64,000 bases of DNA from Poriferisodalis sp965205175 (GCF_965205175.1 NZ_OZ242038.1:1612001-1676000), one strand, 5' to 3'; positions 27,986-37,327 are shown, numbered from the stretch's first letter. The notes: generated from the letters alone by a model not told the origin. Translations and numbers: made by a program.

Positions 27986-29608
27986 TCACCGCGCCAGCGC
28001 CGCGGCTGAGATCAGCGTGTACTCGTCGCCGGCTGCCAGTGGCGCAGCCATCGACGTCGCGGGCAAGAAGTCAAGGTCGGGCACACGGTCGTTGCGCACC
28101 AGGATCACGTCGGTTGCGGCGACGTGGCTGAGGCTGGACTCGTCGAGCAGCAGCGCCGGCAGGTCCAAGTAGTAGGAGATCCAGCGCGGCGTATAGATGC
28201 CTGAGGTGAACCACACGATCTCGGCGTCGGCCAGCGCAGCGTCGGCGGCCGGCGACGCGTCACGGGCCTGTTCCAGCACGGCGCCGGCGTCGGCTGGACG
28301 CCCGAGGTAGAAGTCCCTGGTTCCTCCCGTCACCACGAAGGCCAACGTCACCAGCGTGACGGCCGCCGCGGCCGTTCCGAGCGGCGTTCGCAGCGCCGCC
28401 GCCCGGCCCCTCAGCAGCCGACGGACGGCATCGGCAAGGGCAGCGATGCCGATGGAGGTCGGCACCACCCACGGCACATTCCACAGCCGATGGATCCAGG
28501 CGCCTTGTTGCAGCGCGAAGGTGAGAGAAGCGGCCACGGCGAGCGTCACCACCATCGGTCCGCGCGTGCGACGATCCGCGAGTCCCGCGATCAGCGCGGG
28601 AACGAACAACAACCGCAGCCACCACGATGTCAGCAGCTCATGGCCGGCGAAGCTCCACTGGCGCCGGAGAAACTCGCCGAAGGTGAACTGAGCCTGCTCG
28701 GCTGCGGTCGCGACGTCGTTGCCAGTTCGGAAGGCCACCCGCTCGCTCAACTCGGAGATGTCGGTCGCGTTCAGCAGCCAGCCGGCGGTCAGCAGACCTC
28801 CCAGCAGTGCGCCCGCGCCGACAGCGGTCAGCGCCGGTGACCACCCCCGGCGCAGCCACGCAGCGACGCCCGCTTGGTGCGCCCGGCGCCCGTCAGCGAG
28901 GTCCAGACGCCGCCGCAGGGTGCCGACGAACAGCCACGGCAGCAGCAGGCCCAGCGACGCAACGGCAATCCAGGAGTGCATGGCCGTGAGAGCAGCGAGC
29001 GCACCCGCACCCGCCAGCGCCCAGCGCGACGGCCGTTCGACTTGGCGCAGCTTCGCCACCGCCGCAGTGAGTGCAAGCAGCATGGATGTGCTGATGCCCA
29101 TGCGTCCGTACACGTAGAAGAAGCCCGTGGTCACCATTGCCAGCACGGCCAGCAGCGTCGGACCCCACGCCAGCCCGACGGCGCGCAACACCGCGGCGAG
29201 GAACGCAGCGGTAGCGGCGCCGAGCAGGAAGTCCGCGACGCGAACCGCTGACGGACTGTCGCCCAGCACGCCTACTGCGCCAATGGTGAGGAACTGCTTC
29301 AGCGGCGGATGATGCGCGTAGGTCACCGCCTCCGGGGGCGGCATCGTCCGCGGCGGGATGTTGAACTCGGCGCGGATGAACGGATCAGTTCTGGCGCCGA
29401 GGCGGGATTCGACGGGTCCGAGCTCCCAGAAGTTGCGCGCTTGGATGCCGGCCCGACCGAAGATGCGACCGTCGTCGCTGTTGCCCAGCGGCAAGTTCAG
29501 ATCGGGTGTCCACAGCAGCAACACGCCGATGCAGATGAGGAACACGACCGTCCAACCTGAGCGAAGGCGATCCAAGCGAGCGCTGTTGAGCTGAGCGCTG
29601 TTGAGCAT
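27986..29608 (-). CDS. GT-C fold membrane glycosyltransferase (family 39-like)
   Basis: 540 aa from ATG 29608. About ten to twelve hydrophobic helices; the first extracytoplasmic loop carries NSDDGRIFGRAGIQARN and HHPPLKQFLTIGAVG, the acidic/His pattern of ArnT/PMT-type enzymes that use polyprenyl-phosphate sugars. Acceptor unknown. A 15-nt tandem repeat near the start encodes LNSAQLNSAR. Divergent from the sugar-transferase gene, so the two may serve one envelope pathway. Confidence 0.8.
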   Translation of the reverse strand: MLNSAQLNSARLDRLRSGWTVVFLICIGVLLLWTPDLNLPLGNSDDGRIFGRAGIQARNFWELGPVESRLGARTDPFIRAEFNIPPRTMPPPEAVTYAHHPPLKQFLTIGAVGVLGDSPSAVRVADFLLGAATAAFLAAVLRAVGLAWGPTLLAVLAMVTTGFFYVYGRMGISTSMLLALTAAVAKLRQVERPSRWALAGAGALAALTAMHSWIAVASLGLLLPWLFVGTLRRRLDLADGRRAHQAGVAAWLRRGWSPALTAVGAGALLGGLLTAGWLLNATDISELSERVAFRTGNDVATAAEQAQFTFGEFLRRQWSFAGHELLTSWWLRLLFVPALIAGLADRRTRGPMVVTLAVAASLTFALQQGAWIHRLWNVPWVVPTSIGIAALADAVRRLLRGRAAALRTPLGTAAAAVTLVTLAFVVTGGTRDFYLGRPADAGAVLEQARDASPAADAALADAEIVWFTSGIYTPRWISYYLDLPALLLDESSLSHVAATDVILVRNDRVPDLDFLPATSMAAPLAAGDEYTLISAAALAR

Positions 29609-29714
29609 GAAGGACCCGTCGTTTCCGGTCGCCTGATGCCAGCGGCTGCTGTGGTGGCTGCGATGCAGATGGCCGCACTCATCGTCCGAAGAGGCGCAGC
29701 GTAGTATCGGCCAG

Positions 29715-31121
29715 ATGTTGGTCCAAGAGCGTCTTGGACGCCCGGACGTCGACGCGGACAGCGAAGCGCTCGCGACAGCATGCAACCATGAACTCCGCGT
29801 GAACGTGCCGGCGGCGTCTGCCAAGCGGCGAGGATTCCGCTGCTTGTACTTGGTCGATGCCGCGACGCTGTTCGTGGCGATGGCGGCCATCACGGTGGCG
29901 CGCTTCGGGTTTGACTGGCCGACGTACCCCCGCTCGCACTACTTCGTCGGCTTCGCGATCGCGACCTTGTTGCACATGACCGTCTATTACTTCGGCGGGC
30001 TGTACGAATTCGAGCAGCGGATCGGGCATCGGCCATGGCTGCCGCGCGCCTTGCTGCTGACGTTGGTGGCGGTGGGCTGCGACGCCACGGTCACGCTGCT
30101 GACGGGCCGGTACCTGATGCCCCGGGGAAATCTGGTCGTGCTCGCAGTGGCGGGCGCTGTGCTGATCTCGTTCAACCGCTGGGGCGCGCGGCGCGTACGC
30201 CTGCTGCGGGCCGGCAAACCTCGCATGCTGCTGGTCGGCTCGCCCGGCGACATCGCTTCGGCTGTGCAGCACCTCGCCGACGCCGAGACCGACGCGGTGA
30301 TCGCGGGCAGCGTCACCGATCCCGCGTTGATCGTGGCCGAAGTCGATCGCCTCGGGGCAACCGAGCTGCTGCTGGTGTCAGACCAAGCGCTGGGGATCGT
30401 CTATCCCGAGCCTCTCGGCGAACTCGAACGACGAGACGTCGGCGTCTTTCGCTTGATTGCGCCGGCGGACACGCTGCTGGGGCTCCAGCGCACTCGTCAG
30501 ATCGGGGGGATGCCGTTCGTGGCGCTGCGAGAGCATGCGCTGCCGGCGTCCCGCCTGCGCTTCAAGCGGCTCTTGGACCTCGCATACCTGGCGCTGTTGG
30601 CGCCGATCGCGCTGCCACTGGCTGCAGCCGTAGCCCTCTATGTCAGAGTCGTGGGCGGCCGCGGGGTGCTTTACCGACAAGAGCGTGTGGGGCGAGCAGG
30701 AGTGCCGTTCGTGCTCGTGAAGTTCCGCACGATGGAGCGCGACGCGGAGGCCGACGGTCCGGTGCTGGCTGCCTCAAACGATCCGCGGGTGACGAACGGC
30801 ATGAGCTGGCTGCGCCGCACGCGCCTGGACGAGCTGCCGCAGCTGTGGAACGTGCTGACCGGCACCATGTCGCTGGTGGGCCCCCGGCCTGAGCGACCGC
30901 AGATTGTTGCACGGCTCGAAGGCGAGATTGCCGGCTACGCCCGTAGGCACGATGTGCCGCCCGGCATCACCGGCCTCGCACAGACGCAGGCCCACTACCA
31001 GACCGACCCCGGTTACAAGCTCGGCCACGACTTGCAGTACGTCGTCAACTGGTCGCCGGTGCTGGACTGGGAAATTCTGGCGAAGAGCCTCGTCGTCATG
31101 GCCCGACGCAACGCCCGGTGA
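29715..31121 (+). CDS. Polyprenyl-phosphate sugar-1-phosphate transferase (WbaP/CpsE-like)
   Basis: 468 aa. N-terminal four to five membrane helices and a Rossmann-like middle, then a bacterial sugar-transferase domain: FKRLLDLAYLALLAPIALPL, GVLYRQERVGRAG, FRTME, RRTRLDELPQLWNVLTGTMSLVGPRPERP and GITGLAQT. It loads the first sugar phosphate on undecaprenyl phosphate in exopolysaccharide synthesis. ATG 29715. Its end overlaps the next GT gene by 4 nt. Confidence 0.92.
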   Translation: MLVQERLGRPDVDADSEALATACNHELRVNVPAASAKRRGFRCLYLVDAATLFVAMAAITVARFGFDWPTYPRSHYFVGFAIATLLHMTVYYFGGLYEFEQRIGHRPWLPRALLLTLVAVGCDATVTLLTGRYLMPRGNLVVLAVAGAVLISFNRWGARRVRLLRAGKPRMLLVGSPGDIASAVQHLADAETDAVIAGSVTDPALIVAEVDRLGATELLLVSDQALGIVYPEPLGELERRDVGVFRLIAPADTLLGLQRTRQIGGMPFVALREHALPASRLRFKRLLDLAYLALLAPIALPLAAAVALYVRVVGGRGVLYRQERVGRAGVPFVLVKFRTMERDAEADGPVLAASNDPRVTNGMSWLRRTRLDELPQLWNVLTGTMSLVGPRPERPQIVARLEGEIAGYARRHDVPPGITGLAQTQAHYQTDPGYKLGHDLQYVVNWSPVLDWEILAKSLVVMARRNAR

Positions 31122-32170
31122 ACGCGCCGGCAACGGGCGTCGCGCTGCATGTCGCCGCTCGCCGGCCGCCTGTCAGCGTGGTGATTCCGGCGCGCGACTG
31201 TGCGGCCCAGCTCGGCGAGTGCTTGGAGGCCGTGAACGCGCAGATCTACACAGGCAAGCTCGACGTGCTAGTGGCGGTCGCGCCCAGCTCTGATGACACT
31301 GCGCTGTGCGCTCGCAACGCCAGATGTGCGTGGCCGTTGCAGGTCGTCGAGAACCCCGCCGGCACGACGTCGTCGGGTCTCAACCTGGCGATCGGCGCTG
31401 CCACCGGCGAGGTCATCGTGCGAGTGGACGCCCAAGCGAGACTCCCGCCCGACTACGTCGAGCGGGCGGTGGCCGCCATGGAGCGCACCGGCGCTGCCAA
31501 CGTCGGCGGCGTGCAGCGGCCGGTCGGTGGTTGCAAGGTGAGCCGGATCATCGCGGCGGCGTTGGCGTCGCCCTTCGGCGGAGGCCCCGCCGCCTTCAGG
31601 CGAGGGCGCACTGAGGGGCCGGTGGACACCGTCTACCTCGGCGTGTTCGACGCAGCGGCGCTTGCGTGCGTGGGCGGCTTCGACGAGTCGCTGGAGCGAA
31701 ATCAGGACTACGAGCTCAACTGGCGTCTGCGCGAGCAGGGTCTCTTGGTGTGGCTCGACCCGAGCTTGGTCGTCGACTACCAGCCTCGTTCCAGCTGGGC
31801 GGGGCTGGCGCGTCAGTACTTCGACTACGGCGCAGCAAAGCGCGTGGTGATCAGCCGTCACCCGCGCTCGACGCGGCCGCGTCAGCTTGTCGCGCCCGCA
31901 CTCGCCATCGGCTTGGCGCTGTCGGCTGTCGAACTGGCGCGTGGCAGGCGCCGTGGGGGCATCGTGCCGGTTGTCTACCTCGGTGCATGCACACTGGCCG
32001 CCTCCCGGCTGCGCTCGAAGCTGCCGGCATGGTCCGATCGCGTGAGGGCGACGGCGGCCTTCGCCGTCATGCACCTGGCGTGGGGTGCAGGCATGCTGTG
32101 CGGCAGGCCCAGGTGGCATCGCAAGCGCACCGGGCGCGCGTCTCGGCGTCATCGGGGCGCGGGCCGGTGA
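31118..32170 (+). CDS. Family 2 glycosyltransferase
   Basis: 350 aa from GTG 31118 overlapping the upstream stop. GT-A fold: VSVVIPARDCAAQLGECL, the VRVDAQARLPPDY version of the DxD region, GGFDESLERNQDYELNWRLRE. C-terminal hydrophobic segments suggest membrane association. Similar to succinoglycan ExoA-type enzymes. Likely extends the lipid-linked sugar made by the upstream transferase. Confidence 0.88.
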   Translation: MNAPATGVALHVAARRPPVSVVIPARDCAAQLGECLEAVNAQIYTGKLDVLVAVAPSSDDTALCARNARCAWPLQVVENPAGTTSSGLNLAIGAATGEVIVRVDAQARLPPDYVERAVAAMERTGAANVGGVQRPVGGCKVSRIIAAALASPFGGGPAAFRRGRTEGPVDTVYLGVFDAAALACVGGFDESLERNQDYELNWRLREQGLLVWLDPSLVVDYQPRSSWAGLARQYFDYGAAKRVVISRHPRSTRPRQLVAPALAIGLALSAVELARGRRRGGIVPVVYLGACTLAASRLRSKLPAWSDRVRATAAFAVMHLAWGAGMLCGRPRWHRKRTGRASRRHRGAGR

Positions 32171-33372
32171 ACCTCCCGTCGTCGCAGCAATTGCCACATG
32201 CCGACGATCTGCCGCTCGCGGACATCACCGTGCTCGATCTGACCATCGCGCGTGCAGGGCCCACCGCCGTGCGCCAGCTGGCGGACTGGGGCGCTGAGGT
32301 GATCCGCGTGGATGCGCCCGTGAACGGATTCGAGGAGGGGCGCACCGCGTCGCCGGACTACCTCAACATCCATCGCAACAAGCGCTCGGTGGTCATCGAT
32401 CTGAAACATCCGTCGGGCCGAGCGCTGCTTCACCGGCTCGTGCGTCACGCCGACGTGCTGATCGAGAATCTGCGGCCGTCTGTCAAGCATCGGCTGGGTT
32501 TCGACTGGAACACGCTCCATGGGCTGAACCCTGGGCTCGTGATGGGGTCGATCTCGGGCTTCGGCCAGGACGGCCCGTATGCCACGCGCGGAGGTGTGGA
32601 CCAGATCGCCCAGGGCCTCGGCGGCATGATGGCGGTGACGGGCGTGCCCGGACACGGCCCGGTGCGTGCCGGGGTGGCGATCAGCGACGTCACCGCCGGA
32701 TTGCAGCTCGCTATCGGCGTGCTGGTCGCGCTCGTGGAGCGGCAGCGCACCGGCGAAGGCCGCTGGGTACACACCTCGCTGCTGGAGTCGATGATCGGCA
32801 TGCTCGACTTTCAGGCAGCGCGCTGGACCGTGGCGGGAGAGGATCCGCCCCAGGCCGGCAACGACCATCCCACCATGATCCCCATGGGGACCTACCAGGC
32901 AGCCGACGGGCACCTCAACATCGCGGCACCCGGCGGACGACTGTGGCGCGCATTCTGCTCCGAGATCGGCCGCCCGGACCTGCCGGACGACGAACGGTTC
33001 TGCTCGGCGAAGCTGCGCTCGGCCAACCGCAGCGAGCTGAACGACATCATCGGCGAGCGGCTCGGCGGGGCGAGCTGCGACGAATGGGTCGAACGACTCA
33101 ATGCTGCCGGCGTTCCGTGCGGACGCGTCAACAGCGTCGCCGAAGCGTTCGCGGATCCGCAGGTCCGCCATCTCGGCATGGCCGCGCCGGTGCATCACCC
33201 GACATTGGGCGATATCCGCGTTGTGCGCAATGCCACGCAGATCGACGGGGTGTCGGGTGCCATCCGCCGTCCCAGCCCCGCGCAGGGCGAGCACACCGAG
33301 GAGATCCTGCGCCAGTTCGGCTTGGATCCCGACGAGATTGCCGCCCTACGCGAAGCGGGTGCCGTCAGCTAG
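32167..33372 (+). CDS. Class III (CaiB/BaiF) CoA-transferase
   Basis: 401 aa from GTG 32167, overlapping the GT gene by 4 nt although unrelated in role. Seen: ITVLDLTIARAGPTAVRQLADWGAEVIRVD, the NKRSVVIDLKHPSGR segment, GFGQDGPYA. The position of the family's catalytic Asp appears as Glu in HTSLLESM by my alignment, which is seen in some subfamilies. It moves CoA between acids, or may act as a racemase-like enzyme. Substrate unknown; the catabolic genes begin just downstream. Confidence 0.88.
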   Translation: MNLPSSQQLPHADDLPLADITVLDLTIARAGPTAVRQLADWGAEVIRVDAPVNGFEEGRTASPDYLNIHRNKRSVVIDLKHPSGRALLHRLVRHADVLIENLRPSVKHRLGFDWNTLHGLNPGLVMGSISGFGQDGPYATRGGVDQIAQGLGGMMAVTGVPGHGPVRAGVAISDVTAGLQLAIGVLVALVERQRTGEGRWVHTSLLESMIGMLDFQAARWTVAGEDPPQAGNDHPTMIPMGTYQAADGHLNIAAPGGRLWRAFCSEIGRPDLPDDERFCSAKLRSANRSELNDIIGERLGGASCDEWVERLNAAGVPCGRVNSVAEAFADPQVRHLGMAAPVHHPTLGDIRVVRNATQIDGVSGAIRRPSPAQGEHTEEILRQFGLDPDEIAALREAGAVS

Positions 33373-33377
33373 CTGTG

Positions 33378-33407
33378 CTGTGCCGGCCCGAGCTGTGCCG
33401 GCCCGAG
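33378..33407. repeat. 15-bp perfect tandem duplication
   Basis: CTGTGCCGGCCCGAG occurs twice head to tail in the short convergent spacer between the CoA-transferase and metY genes. Probably replication slippage. Confidence 0.6.
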
Positions 33408-33420
33408 CGAGCTGCTGAGC

Positions 33421-34767
33421 TCAGAGGGCAGCAGCGGCTTCGAAGCCGCTGTCGAGATCCGCGATGATGTCGTCGACGGTCTCGATGCCGACCGACAGCC
33501 GCACCAGATTCGGCTCGACTCCCGTGTCGGACTGCTCCTGCGGATTCAGCTGGCTGTGCGTCGTGCTAGCCGGATGGATCGCCAGGCTGCGGACGTCGCC
33601 GATGTTGGCGACGTGGCTGTGCAGCCGCAGGCTCTCCACGAACTTCTGGCCGGCCTTGAGGCCGCCGTCGATGCCGAAGGCGAGCACCGAGCCTGCGCCG
33701 TTGGGCAGGTACTTGCGCGCGAGGCCGTGGTAGGGACTCGACGCCAGACCCGCGTAGAGCACCCATTCGACCTGCGGATGGCCCTCGAGGTACTCAGCGA
33801 CCGCCACAGCGTTGGCCACGTGCCGCTCCATGCGCAGCGACAGCGTCTCGATGCCCTGCAGGAACAAGAACGCGTTCATCGGCGACACTGCGGCACCGAT
33901 GTCGCGCAAGAGCTGCAGCCTGGCCTTGAGGATGAACGATCCGGCGCCCAGCGCAGGCCAGTAGGCCAGCCCGTGGTAGCTGGGATCGGGCTCGGTGAAC
34001 ATCGGATGCCGTCCTGACGCGCCGAAGTCGAACGAGCCGCCGTCGACGATCAGTCCGCCGATCGACGTGCCGTGACCGCCGATGAACTTCGTCGCGGAGT
34101 GAACCACGATGTCTGCCCCGTGCGCCAGCGGTCGACACAGGTACGGCGAGGGGACCGTGTTGTCCACGATCAGCGGAACACCTGCACGGTGCGCGGCGTC
34201 CGCGACCGCCTCGAAGTCCAAGATGTCGTTCTTGGGGTTGCCGATGGACTCGCCGTAGAAGGCCTTCGTATTCTCCTGCACGGCGTCTCGCCACGAGTCG
34301 ATGTCGTCGGGATCCTGGACGAAGGTGACCTCGATGCCCATCTTGGGCAGCGTGTAGTGGAACAGGTTGTAGGTGCCCCCGTACAGGGACGGGCTCGCGA
34401 CGAGGTGATCGCCCGCCTCCGCCAAGTTGAGCACTGCCAACGTCTCCGCCGCCTGCCCCGAAGCCAGCGCCAGCGCGCCGGGAAGTCCCACTGCGGTGCG
34501 CACGCCGCCCTCGAGCGCGCTGATGCGCTCTTCGAGCACGTGCTGGGTCGGGTTCATGATGCGGGTGTAGATGTTGCCGATCTCGGCCAGACCGAACAGG
34601 TTCTGCGCATGCTCGGAGCTGTCGAAAGTGAACGACGTGGTCTGGTAGATCGGCACGGCGCGGGCGTTGGTGGCGCTGTCCGGCGCTTGGCCCGCATGGA
34701 CCATTCGTGTTTCGAATCCCAGCTCTGCGAGTGGGTCTGTGGGTGTTGTGCTCATGTCGAGCTCCAT
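33421..34767 (-). CDS. metY: O-acetylhomoserine sulfhydrylase (MetY-type)
   Basis: PLP enzyme making homocysteine from O-acetylhomoserine and sulfide. 448 aa; ATG 34767 (or 34755). Cys/Met metabolism fold: YQTTSFTFDSSEHAQNLF, RIMNPTQHVLEERISALEGG, ASGQAAETLA, and the PLP lysine in HSATKFIGGHGT; C-terminal RLSVGIETVDDIIADL. A structured leader (34771-34865) precedes it. No metX lies adjacent. Confidence 0.94.
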   Translation of the reverse strand: MELDMSTTPTDPLAELGFETRMVHAGQAPDSATNARAVPIYQTTSFTFDSSEHAQNLFGLAEIGNIYTRIMNPTQHVLEERISALEGGVRTAVGLPGALALASGQAAETLAVLNLAEAGDHLVASPSLYGGTYNLFHYTLPKMGIEVTFVQDPDDIDSWRDAVQENTKAFYGESIGNPKNDILDFEAVADAAHRAGVPLIVDNTVPSPYLCRPLAHGADIVVHSATKFIGGHGTSIGGLIVDGGSFDFGASGRHPMFTEPDPSYHGLAYWPALGAGSFILKARLQLLRDIGAAVSPMNAFLFLQGIETLSLRMERHVANAVAVAEYLEGHPQVEWVLYAGLASSPYHGLARKYLPNGAGSVLAFGIDGGLKAGQKFVESLRLHSHVANIGDVRSLAIHPASTTHSQLNPQEQSDTGVEPNLVRLSVGIETVDDIIADLDSGFEAAAAL

Positions 34768-34770
34768 TTC

Positions 34771-34865
34771 TTACGCCCCATAAGGCGGGCAATGCCTGAC
34801 TCGGCGGATTTGCCGAGTGCGCAACACTGTACAGGCGAAACCTGACGCAACAGGTCAGCTTTTGC
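34771..34865 (-). promoter_or_regulatory. Structured 5' leader of metY, riboswitch candidate
   Basis: Read on the minus strand: a 7-bp hairpin ACTCGGC/GCCGAGT (34818-34812 with 34805-34799, 6-nt loop AAATCC), then GCCC (34790-34787) able to pair with GGGC at 34778-34775. The latter covers the GGGG before the ATG. The loop TCC could pair with the same GGGG as a pseudoknot. Further upstream TACAGT (about 34829) could be a -10, giving a leader of 55-60 nt. I cannot match it to a known SAM riboswitch class. Confidence 0.45.
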
Positions 34866-34878
34866 GATGTTCCCCGGT

Positions 34879-35916
34879 CTAGAACCCCGACAGCTTGTCC
34901 ACGACGCCCTCGAGCGGGCGACCGTGCCGCAGCGCGAGCAGGTTGCGGCAGAACCGTTCCAGGTTGCGCTGCGCCCGATGCTGGCTCGCGCCGGCGGTGT
35001 GGGGCGTCATGACGCAGTGTTCGAAGCCCCACAGCGGGCTGCGGGCATCGAGCGGCTCCACTGGCGCTACATCGAGGGCGGCGCCGCCGATCCGGCCGGC
35101 AGCCAGGGCGCGCTCCAGCGATGGCCCGTCGATGATCTCGCCGCGGGTGACGTTCAACAAGATGGCGCCGTCGGGCATCGTCGCGAACATGTCGTCATCG
35201 AACATGTTCCTGGTCGCGTCGGTGAGGGGCAGCCCTAGGGCCAGAACATCGCTCGTGGCCACGATGTCGCGCAGCGAGTCGGGCCCGCCGACCGATTCGA
35301 CGCCGTCGCTCGGCGGCACCGGGAATAGGTCCATGGCCTGCACCCGCATGCCGAACGCCACTGCGCGGCGGGCGAGATGGCGGCCCGTGCCGCCGAAGCC
35401 CAGGATGCCCATCGTCAGTCCTTCGAGTTCCAGCTCGCGCCTGCGCATGTGCTCGCGGACATCGTGATCCCACGCCTCGGGGCCGAGCTTGACGGCGGTG
35501 GCGATGCGCCGCACCAGCGCCAGCAGCAGCCCGAAGGCGTGGTCTGCCAAGTGGCTGCCCACCAGACCCTTCTCGCCGGTGAGCACGACGTCGCTCTCCA
35601 CGAACTTCGGGTACATGAACATGTCCACGCCCGATGCCGTCGCGTGGACCCAGCGCAGACGGGGCGCCGCGTCGAACAGCCATTCGGGCACGATGCCCAG
35701 AATCACCTGAGCGTCCGCGGCCACCGCCACGCCGTCTCGCGGCCGGTCCACGATGTTCACCACGGCGCCCGGCCCGGCGGCCTCGCGTATCGCGGTCGCA
35801 TCGGCCGAAGTGACGTCGGGCAGCGTGAGCGTCTTGGTCACGAGCACGTTGAGCGGCGCCTCAGGCCGCTCTAGCTGTGTCGGGAGCAGCGTCGGGCCAC
35901 AGAGGCCGGCGCTCAC
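34879..35916 (-). CDS. D-2-hydroxyacid dehydrogenase (NAD-dependent)
   Basis: 345 aa from GTG 35916, overlapping the upstream stop (GTGA). NAD-binding GFGGTGRHLA, catalytic Arg in NVTRGEIIDG, Glu in LDVAPVEPL and His in MTPHTAG. It reduces or oxidises 2-keto/2-hydroxy acids; the substrate cannot be told from sequence. Coupled to a keto-acid hydratase gene, so both likely act on a 2-oxo acid in a degradation route. Confidence 0.9.
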   Translation of the reverse strand: MSAGLCGPTLLPTQLERPEAPLNVLVTKTLTLPDVTSADATAIREAAGPGAVVNIVDRPRDGVAVAADAQVILGIVPEWLFDAAPRLRWVHATASGVDMFMYPKFVESDVVLTGEKGLVGSHLADHAFGLLLALVRRIATAVKLGPEAWDHDVREHMRRRELELEGLTMGILGFGGTGRHLARRAVAFGMRVQAMDLFPVPPSDGVESVGGPDSLRDIVATSDVLALGLPLTDATRNMFDDDMFATMPDGAILLNVTRGEIIDGPSLERALAAGRIGGAALDVAPVEPLDARSPLWGFEHCVMTPHTAGASQHRAQRNLERFCRNLLALRHGRPLEGVVDKLSGF

Positions 35917-36689
35917 GCGATGACCGCCTCGACGTCGCCGATGCCCGCATAGCGAGCCTGCCAGCGCTGACCCGCCTCGACTCGGAAGCGGGCGTACGCG
36001 CCGGTGATCACGCGTTGACCAGGTTCGAGCGCCAAGCCATAGCGGTGCAGCGTTGCCGCCAGACAGGCAATGGACAGGTAGGGATTGTCCACCTCGTCGC
36101 CTGCCGTGCAGGCCAGTCGCTCCTCGCCGTCGCAGGTCACCGTCACGATGCAACGGTCGAGCTCGGTCGCGGGCGGAACCAGTGCCCCCGAGCCTTGCAC
36201 CGCTGCCCAGTTCGTGAGGTTGTCGGCGACGAGCAGGGCGATGCAGCCCCCGACGGTCACCCGCGCCTCGTTGATCTCGAACCCCGCGCACACCTTGGCG
36301 ATTCGTGCGGGCACCGCAGCCGGGTCGACGTCGTGGCCTGCGATGCGATCGCCGATGACGAAGCACAGTTCGGGCTCGATGCTGGCGTGACGGATCTCGC
36401 TCGACGGGATGACTGCGGGCGATGCCAGCACACGGTTGAGGTGCCCGAAGGGCCGCTCGTCGACGCCGACCGCGATGCGGGCTCGATCCGAGGTGAGACC
36501 GACCTTCCAGCCCACGTGGATGGCCCCGGCAGCGACGGCTCGCCGCTGCATCTCGCACTGAATGGCGAGGCCGTCCTCGAAGCTCAGCTTGGCAAAGATC
36601 TCGGTCGGTGCATCGCCCCCGCCGGCGAGGTAGGCAGCTAGCGCCTCTGCTGCGGCGAGCTGTGCGGCGTTGATCAGCGGCGCGGTCAC
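35913..36689 (-). CDS. 2-keto-4-pentenoate hydratase (MhpD/HpcG-like)
   Basis: 258 aa from GTG 36689. Fumarylacetoacetase-like fold: GWKVGLTS signature near residue 60, metal ligands in IEPELCFVIG and the AGFEINEAR segment, and GSGALVPP. Hydrates 2-hydroxypentadienoate-type products of ring cleavage. Downstream coupling to the 2-hydroxyacid dehydrogenase fits this, but no ring-cleavage dioxygenase or aldolase is nearby, so the pathway is open. Confidence 0.88.
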   Translation of the reverse strand: MTAPLINAAQLAAAEALAAYLAGGGDAPTEIFAKLSFEDGLAIQCEMQRRAVAAGAIHVGWKVGLTSDRARIAVGVDERPFGHLNRVLASPAVIPSSEIRHASIEPELCFVIGDRIAGHDVDPAAVPARIAKVCAGFEINEARVTVGGCIALLVADNLTNWAAVQGSGALVPPATELDRCIVTVTCDGEERLACTAGDEVDNPYLSIACLAATLHRYGLALEPGQRVITGAYARFRVEAGQRWQARYAGIGDVEAVIA

Positions 36690-36805
36690 AGCGGGGCACC
36701 TTAGAGCTTGAGAGGCTGGAGAACGTAACAGGTCGCCGCGGCTGGTGAGTGAGCGTGTCCGGCATCGTCTCGCGCGGTGTGCCGCACGCTCCCTAATGTG
36801 GGGTC

Positions 36806-37279
36806 GTGAGGTTGCAGCTGGCGCTCAACGTGGACGACATCGACGAAGCGGTCGACTTCTACTCGCGGTTGTTCGGTGCCGAACCGGCCAAGCGGCGAGC
36901 GGGGTATGCGAACTTCGCCCTCGACGAGCCGCCGCTCAAGCTGGTGCTGTTCGAATCGGCCGGCGCAGGCGGCACCATCAACCATCTCGGCGTCGAGACC
37001 GAATCTGCGAGCGAGGTGGAGCACGCTCATGCCCGCATGGCCGAGGCCGGTCTCACCACCTCCACCATCGATGAGACCATGTGCTGCTACGCCGAGAAAG
37101 TGGAGACGTGGGCCACTGATCCCCATGGCATCGAGTGGGAGTGGTACGTCAAGCAGGGCGATGCCGAGGTCATGGCCAACGTGGTGCTCTCGCGCCGAGG
37201 CGACGGCCTGGAACGTGTGAGCCAAGGGCCTTCAGGCCAAGGATCATCGAGCCGCTCAGCAGACCGCTGCTGCGCGTAG
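36806..37279 (+). CDS. ArsI/CadI-like metalloenzyme of the vicinal-oxygen-chelate fold
   Basis: 157 aa from GTG 36806. Glyoxalase/dioxygenase fold. Metal ligands expected from ArsI are visible: Gln in RLQLALNVDD, His in INHLGVE, Glu in WEWYVK; the arsenical-binding vicinal cysteines appear as MCCYAEK. ArsI cleaves the C-As bond of methyl- and aryl-arsenicals; CadI relatives are cadmium-induced. No arsR, arsM or transporter gene is adjacent. The last 35 residues (Gly/Ser/Arg-rich) exceed the family and may be read-through sequence. Confidence 0.85.
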   Translation: MRLQLALNVDDIDEAVDFYSRLFGAEPAKRRAGYANFALDEPPLKLVLFESAGAGGTINHLGVETESASEVEHAHARMAEAGLTTSTIDETMCCYAEKVETWATDPHGIEWEWYVKQGDAEVMANVVLSRRGDGLERVSQGPSGQGSSSRSADRCCA

Positions 37280-37327
37280 CCGTCAGCGCAGCGGACACGA
37301 GGCTGAACGTGCCCGACGTTGTGGCTG

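Noticed and set aside
27986..29893. N-terminal extension of the GT-C glycosyltransferase to 635 aa
   Set aside because: The first 95 residues overlap the divergent sugar-transferase gene and its promoter region and lack membrane-protein character; ATG 29608 is preferred.
34771..34865. Known SAM riboswitch upstream of metY
   Set aside because: I could not match SAM-I/IV, SAM-II/V or SAM/SAH conserved cores, so I record only an unnamed structured leader.
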